Origin: GCA-003244245 sp035463315
GTDB lineage: Bacteria > Actinomycetota > Actinomycetes > Mycobacteriales > Pseudonocardiaceae
Reading direction: 5' to 3'
Length of the DNA: 9,224 nucleotides
NCBI GenBank assembly: GCA_035463315.1
Contig: DATHTJ010000187.1
Location: 1 to 9,224 of the forward strand
Part shown: piece by piece, positions 5,593 through 9,224 of the stretch
How positions within the stretch are numbered: the stretch's first letter is position 1
How the letters are laid out: the number at the start of each line of letters is the position of its first letter
The notes under the pieces: generated by a model
What the model saw: the letters and a program-made list of their open reading frames with translations, nothing else
Database searches by the model: none
Told to the model about the DNA's origin: nothing
Translations under genes and position numbers: made by a program

Positions 5593-7115
5593 GCTGGGTC
5601 CCGCCGTCCGAATTCGATGCCTTGCGCCAGCGGCAGGCCGGTCGAGAAGTTGATCGTGGCCGTTGATCGACGCATGTACGAGCGCCAGGAGTCAGACCCC
5701 GACTCCCGACCGCCACCGGTTTCCTTCTCGCCGCCGAAGGCCCCCCCGACCTCGGCACCGGAGGGCCCGATGTTGACGTTGGCGATGCCGCAGTCCGACC
5801 CGGCGGCGGCCAGGAACTGCTCGGCTTCCCGCAGGTCGTTGGTGAAGATGCAGGACGACAGGCCCTGGGTGACGTCGTTGTGGACGGCTATCGCCTTATC
5901 GAGCTCGTCATAGCGCAACACGTAGAGGATCGGGGCGAAGGTCTCGCGCCGCACGATCTCGGTCTGGGCCGGCATCTCCACCAGGGCTGGTCGGGCGTAG
6001 CAGGCCTGCGGATACTCGTCGGCCAGCACCCGCCCCCCGCCGTGCACGTTGCCGCCGTCGGCCCGGGCGGCCGCCAGGGCCTTGTCCATCCCGTCCAGCG
6101 CCGTCGCGTCGATCAGGGGACCGACCAGGGTGGCGGGATCGAACGGGTCACCGATGGGCAGGGTGTCGTAGAGCCGCCGCAGGGAGGCGAGGAGCTCGTC
6201 GGCGATCGACTCGTGGACGATCAGCCGGCGCAGGGTGGTGCAGCGCTGGCCCGCGGTGCCGACCGCGGCGAACAGGATGGCCCGGACCGCGAGGTCGAGA
6301 TCGGCCGACGGGGCCACGATCATGGCGTTGTTGCCGCCCAGCTCGAGCAGCAGGCGCCCGAACCGCTCGGCCACGACCGGTCCGACTGCTCGGCCCATCG
6401 GTACTGACCCGGTCGCCGAGACCAGGGCCACCCGGTGGTCCTCGACCAGTACCTGGCCAGTGTCCCGCCCGCCGAGCAGGACAGCGGACAACCCGCTCCA
6501 GTCCTCGCCGCTGTAGGCGCGCAGGGCACGCTCGAAGAGGGACTGGCAGGCTAGCGCCGACAACGGCGCCTTCTCCGACGGCTTCCACACCACCGGATCG
6601 CCGCAGACCAGCGCCACCGCGGTGTTCCAGGACCACACCGCCACCGGGAAGTTGAACGCCGAGATGACGCCCACCACGCCGAGCGGATGCCAGGTCTCCA
6701 TCATGCGGTGCCCCGGCCGCTCCGAGGCGATGGTCTTGCCGTAGAGCTGGCGGGACAGGCCGACGGCGAGGTCACAGACGTCGATCATCTCCTGCACCTC
6801 GCCACGGGCCTCGGCCAGGATCTTGCCGGTCTCCAGCGTGACCACTGCAGCTAGAGCGTCCTGGTGGGCCCGCAGCTCCTCGCCGAACAGGCGGACCAGC
6901 TCGCCCCGCTTGGGTGCCGGCACCGAACGCCACCGGGCGAACGTGCTGGCCGCCCGGTCGAGGGCGGCGTCGACCTCCTGGCGCGAGGTGGGCACCAGCC
7001 GGCCGATCACCGCGCCGTCGATGGGGCTGCGGGCGGTCAGGTCGCCGCCGGACAGCTCGGCCGGGTCGAGCCCGACCGCACGGAGGATGTCCTGGGGGTT
7101 TATGTCTGGGGTCAT
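5589..7115 (-). CDS. amaB: ALDH7-type L-piperideine-6-carboxylate / 2-aminoadipate semialdehyde dehydrogenase
   Basis: NAD(P)-dependent aldehyde dehydrogenase oxidising 2-aminoadipate 6-semialdehyde (allysine, in equilibrium with piperideine-6-carboxylate) to L-2-aminoadipate. It has 508 residues, normal for the family. Catalytic residues are present: C292 in GQRCTT, E258 in LLELGG, N155 in FNFPV and K178 in VWKPSE. Antiquitin (ALDH7) hallmarks are strong: ELGGNNAMIV, GQRCTTLRRLIVHES, GGAFGGEKETGGGRESGSD, and MRRSTATINFSTGLPLAQGI near the end. The ATG at 7115 was chosen because it overlaps the upstream dehydrogenase stop (ATGA) and has AAAGGTGA about seven bases ahead; a frame extension to 7301 lies inside that upstream gene. 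It is the middle gene of the lysine operon and also overlaps hglS by ATGA. The ALDH7 assignment is very secure; the substrate follows from family and neighbours. Confidence 0.95.
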   Translation of the reverse strand: MTPDINPQDILRAVGLDPAELSGGDLTARSPIDGAVIGRLVPTSRQEVDAALDRAASTFARWRSVPAPKRGELVRLFGEELRAHQDALAAVVTLETGKILAEARGEVQEMIDVCDLAVGLSRQLYGKTIASERPGHRMMETWHPLGVVGVISAFNFPVAVWSWNTAVALVCGDPVVWKPSEKAPLSALACQSLFERALRAYSGEDWSGLSAVLLGGRDTGQVLVEDHRVALVSATGSVPMGRAVGPVVAERFGRLLLELGGNNAMIVAPSADLDLAVRAILFAAVGTAGQRCTTLRRLIVHESIADELLASLRRLYDTLPIGDPFDPATLVGPLIDATALDGMDKALAAARADGGNVHGGGRVLADEYPQACYARPALVEMPAQTEIVRRETFAPILYVLRYDELDKAIAVHNDVTQGLSSCIFTNDLREAEQFLAAAGSDCGIANVNIGPSGAEVGGAFGGEKETGGGRESGSDSWRSYMRRSTATINFSTGLPLAQGIEFGRRDPA

Positions 7116-8272
7116 GTCTGGGTCACCTTTTTGCCTTGCAGGTAGAGCGAGCCGAACCGGTTTGCCAGGAACTCCGCCAACGCGCACTGCTCCTGCCGGA
7201 CGAACCCGGACGTCGGCAGTTTCTCCTCCCGGACCAGGTCGGCCATGGCGCAGATGCCCGCCGCGGTGGTGAGCTGGATGGCCGAGAGCCGCCGGCCGCA
7301 CACGTCCGCGGGATAGACCTTGCGCGCGAAGGCATGCTGGGTGAGTACCCCGGCACGGGTACCTGACACGCTCACGAAGATCACCACGGCGTCCTGGTCG
7401 GTCACCGGGATGGCGGTCTCGAGGACGTCCTTGAGCACGTCCCGCCGGCGAGCCAGGCGCAGGTCTCGCACCAGGAGCTTCACGATCTCGCAGTGGCCGG
7501 GGTAGCGCACGGTCTTGTAGTTGAGGGTCTCGACCCGACCGAGGAGGCTCTCGCCCAACGTGCCCAGCCCGCCCGAGGTGTTGAACGCCTCGTAGGCCAC
7601 GCCGTCCAGGGAGAACGCCTCCAGCTCTTCGAGCGGCGGCACCTCGCGCAGCTCACCGTCGACGATGGCCTCGCAGGGGTTGCAGTACTCGTTGATGAGT
7701 CCGTCGGTCGACCAGGTCAGGTTGTACTTGAGAGCGTTGGTCGGGAACTGGGGCAGGGCACCGACCCGTAGGGACACCGCACGCAACTCGTCGAACGAGC
7801 TGGCCAGCGCGGCTGCAGCCACCGACACGAACCCTGGCGCGAGGCCACACTGAGGCATGAGGACCCGCGGCGGCATCAGCACCGCCGGCGCGTCCGTGGC
7901 CATGGCGGCGACCGCCCGGGCCGACGCCCGATCCTCGGTGAGGTCGAAGTAGTGGGCGCCGGCTTCCCGCGCGGCGCGAGCGACGCTGGTGGTCAGGTGG
8001 AAGGGGGCGGCACTGAGCACCATGTCGTGGCTACCGGCCAGCCGGCCGAGCAGGGCGGCGTCGTCCGTGTCGCCGTGCACGGTGCGCGCCCCCAGCCCGT
8101 CGGCCGTCCGCAGCGCCCGCTCGGAACGGTCGAGCACGGTCACGTCGTAGTCGGGTGCTGACCGCAGCAGGCTGGCGATGGCGATGCCGATCTTGCCAGC
8201 ACCGACGACGAGAGCCCGGGTGCGGCCGGCAGAATCTGTCGTGTCGCGGCTGCCGCGGCGGGGGTTAGACAT
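7112..8272 (-). CDS. saccharopine dehydrogenase family protein, probable L-lysine 6-dehydrogenase
   Basis: Oxidoreductase that should feed allysine to the downstream ALDH7 enzyme. It has 386 residues. An N-terminal Rossmann motif GAGKIG (24-29) and an Asp at the end of the second strand (D48 in VTVLDRS) point to NAD rather than NADP. Family features follow: AAPFHLTTSVARAA, AGAHYFDLTED, CGLAPGF (142-148), and WSTDGLINEYCNPCEAIVDG. The segment ETLNYKTVRYPGHCEIVKLL and the length of about 385 fit L-lysine 6-dehydrogenase (lysine to allysine plus ammonia) better than the longer glutamate-forming saccharopine dehydrogenases, but the two are relatives and saccharopine remains a possible substrate. 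No lysine-ketoglutarate reductase gene is present. The ATG at 8272 has no Shine-Dalgarno sequence; a TACGTT lies six bases ahead, suggesting a leaderless transcript. It is first gene of the operon, divergent from the Lrp regulator. Confidence 0.85.
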   Translation of the reverse strand: MSNPRRGSRDTTDSAGRTRALVVGAGKIGIAIASLLRSAPDYDVTVLDRSERALRTADGLGARTVHGDTDDAALLGRLAGSHDMVLSAAPFHLTTSVARAAREAGAHYFDLTEDRASARAVAAMATDAPAVLMPPRVLMPQCGLAPGFVSVAAAALASSFDELRAVSLRVGALPQFPTNALKYNLTWSTDGLINEYCNPCEAIVDGELREVPPLEELEAFSLDGVAYEAFNTSGGLGTLGESLLGRVETLNYKTVRYPGHCEIVKLLVRDLRLARRRDVLKDVLETAIPVTDQDAVVIFVSVSGTRAGVLTQHAFARKVYPADVCGRRLSAIQLTTAAGICAMADLVREEKLPTSGFVRQEQCALAEFLANRFGSLYLQGKKVTQT

Positions 8273-8278
8273 AGGTTG

Positions 8279-8284
8279 AACGTA
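8279..8284 (-). promoter_or_regulatory. candidate -10 box of a leaderless lysine-operon promoter
   Basis: On the minus strand TACGTT matches the TANNNT -10 pattern and is followed by six bases and then the ATG of the dehydrogenase gene. That spacing would place transcription start at or next to the A of the ATG. There is no purine-rich ribosome site before this ATG. No clear -35 is seen. Confidence 0.5.
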
Positions 8285-8292
8285 GGACCGGT

Positions 8293-8308
8293 CGCCGCCG
8301 CAGCGGCG
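8293..8308. other. perfect GC inverted repeat in the divergent promoter region
   Basis: CGCCGC-CGCA-GCGGCG is a perfect 6-base stem with a 4-base loop, lying just upstream of the candidate -10 of the dehydrogenase gene, where a -35 or operator would fall. In GC-rich DNA such stems arise easily by chance, so a regulatory role is only possible. Confidence 0.3.
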
Positions 8309-8342
8309 CGTCCTGTTGCCCGATGCCGGTCCCTGCTCCGGC

Positions 8343-8379
8343 AGAATGCCGGGCTTTGGCGTCAGATTGGCGAGAATGC
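8343..8379. promoter_or_regulatory. phased short repeats, candidate Lrp operator
   Basis: AGAATGC occurs at 8343-8349 and again at 8373-8379, exactly 30 bases apart, and TTGGCG occurs at 8356-8361 and 8367-8372, 11 bases apart. Spacings near multiples of a helical turn suit the multi-site binding of Lrp/AsnC octamers. The cluster sits directly before the lrp start, where autorepression would act. It does not obviously match the E. coli Lrp consensus. Confidence 0.4.
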
Positions 8380-8383
8380 GTCC

Positions 8384-8809
8384 ATGGATGAGCTCGACCA
8401 GCGGATCCTCGGCCTGCTCGTCGACAACGCCCGCCAGTCGGTCGCGGTGCTGGCGAGACGGCTGCACGTGGCCCGCTCGACGCTGCAGGAGCGCATCGCC
8501 CGCCTCGAGCGCAGCGGCGTGATCGCCGGTTACACCGTTCGGCTCGGGCCGGCGGCGACCGGGCGGCACGTCACCGCCCATGTCGCCATCACCATTGACC
8601 CCAAGCGGGGTGACCACGTGCAGCAGACGCTGCGCCGGATCGCCGGTGTCCGCACCCTGCACACGGTGAGCGGGCCGTTCGACCTGATCGCGGTAGTGGC
8701 CGCCGAGAGCACGGCGGAGATCGACAACGTCCTCGATCACATCGGCGGCATCCCCGGTGTCGAGCGCACCATGTCATCGATCGTCCTCACCACCAAGTTC
8801 GACCGCTGA
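8384..8809 (+). CDS. Lrp/AsnC family transcriptional regulator
   Basis: Amino-acid-responsive DNA-binding regulator, 141 residues, a standard length. An AsnC-type winged helix occupies about residues 2-50 (MDELDQRILGLLVDNAR, with the recognition helix in ARSTLQERIARLERSGVI), followed by a RAM ligand-binding domain from about 65 to 140, with VSGPFDLIAVV at 96-105 as the conserved turn. The ATG at 8384 is chosen because it begins the canonical N-terminus; the frame is open upstream to an ATG at 8276, but that extension is Ala/Arg-rich and lies in the promoter region. The ribosome site is weak. The gene is divergent from the lysine operon across 111 bases, the usual arrangement for an Lrp protein that controls its neighbour, so lysine or a lysine-derived compound is the likely effector. 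The family is secure; the target is inferred. Confidence 0.93.
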   Translation: MDELDQRILGLLVDNARQSVAVLARRLHVARSTLQERIARLERSGVIAGYTVRLGPAATGRHVTAHVAITIDPKRGDHVQQTLRRIAGVRTLHTVSGPFDLIAVVAAESTAEIDNVLDHIGGIPGVERTMSSIVLTTKFDR

Positions 8810-9058
8810 CCCCTTGCCGCGCCCGGCCTTGGCAACCGCGCCCCGCCGGCCCAGCAACCGGGTGCGTCAAGCGCTGTGGCCGGACGCTTCTGCGCCGGTT
8901 CGGGTCCTGGCCGGCCCTGATCAGCGAGGTGGCCGCTGTCCCTCTGGTCTCTACCCCGATTGGGCGTGGTCGGGCCCCGTGGTTAACGTAGCCGGCATCA
9001 GAACCGACGTCCCGAACTTTGGCCACTGACGAATTAGGCCCCCAACGTACCGGAGATC
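8810..9058. other. intergenic region after lrp, nothing convincing
   Basis: This 249-base gap holds no ORF with credible composition. A short inverted repeat, TTGCC (8814-8818) with GGCAA (8831-8835), follows the lrp stop but has no T-run, so it is at best a weak terminator. No clear promoter for the next gene was found. Confidence 0.4.
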
Positions 9059-9224
9059 ATGACTGCGCCGCACTCGCCTCCTGATTCAGACGACACCACG
9101 CGCAAGATCGACCTCAACCTGGCCCAGGTCGCTGCAGCCGCCCTCGCCGCAGTGACCACCGCCGTGCTCGGCTCCGAGCTCGGCGCTGCTGGCACTCTCA
9201 TCGGGGCCGCCGGAGCCAGCGTGA
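9059..9224 (+). CDS. hypothetical protein, N-terminal part, possible membrane protein
   Basis: An ATG at 9059 opens a frame that stays open for 55 codons to the end of the window. It is too short to have an assigned function. The first ~20 residues are polar (TAPHSPPDSDDTTRKIDLN). They are followed by a long Ala/Val/Leu/Gly-rich segment (AQVAAAALAAVTTAVLGSEL, then GAAGTLIGAAGASV) that could be a membrane helix or a glycine-zipper-like region. Similar small Ala/Gly-rich proteins of unknown function are common in actinomycetes. GGAG lies only three bases ahead of the ATG, closer than usual, so the start is moderately supported. Composition and third-position G/C fit a real gene. No function is proposed. 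Confidence 0.55.
   Translation, partial: MTAPHSPPDSDDTTRKIDLNLAQVAAAALAAVTTAVLGSELGAAGTLIGAAGASV

Noticed and set aside
5468..5758. Minus-strand frame ending in SRTTNPGSEHL, similar to the HglS C-terminus
   Set aside because: It overlaps the strongly supported 3' end of amaB and 5' end of hglS in another frame. The similarity comes from the DNA repeat, not from a second gene.
8276..8383. N-terminal extension of the Lrp regulator from ATG 8276
   Set aside because: Low-complexity Ala/Arg-rich residues outside the standard AsnC N-terminus, covering the divergent promoter region.
8814..8835. Hairpin TTGCC/GGCAA as lrp terminator
   Set aside because: Stem of five with a 12-base loop and no T-run; too weak to call.
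8757..9029. Plus-strand ORF overlapping the lrp end and the following gap
   Set aside because: Pro/Ser/Arg-rich composition typical of an out-of-frame GC-rich shadow, with no credible start site.

Overview
The window is GC-rich with strong G/C third-position bias. Its gene families (a VapBC module, a DUF664-type DinB protein, an Lrp/AsnC regulator, a DUF1338 enzyme) suit an actinomycete. Nothing in it fixes the genus. All assignments come from reading translated sequence; no database search was run.

Layout, left to right. (1) 1-686, plus strand: the end of a VapB-type antitoxin, cut by the window edge, and a complete PIN-domain VapC toxin joined by a 4-base GTGA overlap. (2) 789-3557, minus strand: a complete ABC importer of the sulfonate/nitrate/taurine class, in the order lipoprotein, ATPase, permease. 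It converges on vapC. No desulfonating monooxygenase lies nearby, so the substrate is open. (3) 3558-3834: a 277-base promoter region for the transporter, with a perfect inverted repeat touching a -35-like box. (4) 3835-4425, minus: a DinB/DUF664 protein. (5) 4525-8272, minus: a tightly overlapping operon (two ATGA junctions) of a saccharopine dehydrogenase-family enzyme (probably L-lysine 6-dehydrogenase), an ALDH7-type piperideine-6-carboxylate dehydrogenase, and a DUF1338/HglS 2-oxoadipate dioxygenase/decarboxylase. (6) 8384-8809, plus: a divergent Lrp/AsnC regulator. (7) 8810-9058: a 249-base gap with no convincing gene or promoter. (8) 9059-9224, plus: the start of a small hypothetical protein running off the window.

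The central biology is lysine catabolism. The proposed route is L-lysine to allysine/piperideine-6-carboxylate (dehydrogenase), to 2-aminoadipate (ALDH7), then after an aminotransferase not present here to 2-oxoadipate, and to 2-hydroxyglutarate (HglS). The Lrp protein is the obvious candidate for a lysine-responsive regulator, and the shared 111-base region holds helically phased short repeats.

The most unusual structural feature is a pair of direct repeats (55-base core, 48 identities, 943 bases apart) at the two ends of hglS. One copy is read through in frame near the N-terminus; the other, in a different frame, supplies the C-terminus and stop codon. This looks like a small mobile or palindromic repeat that has entered a coding sequence twice.
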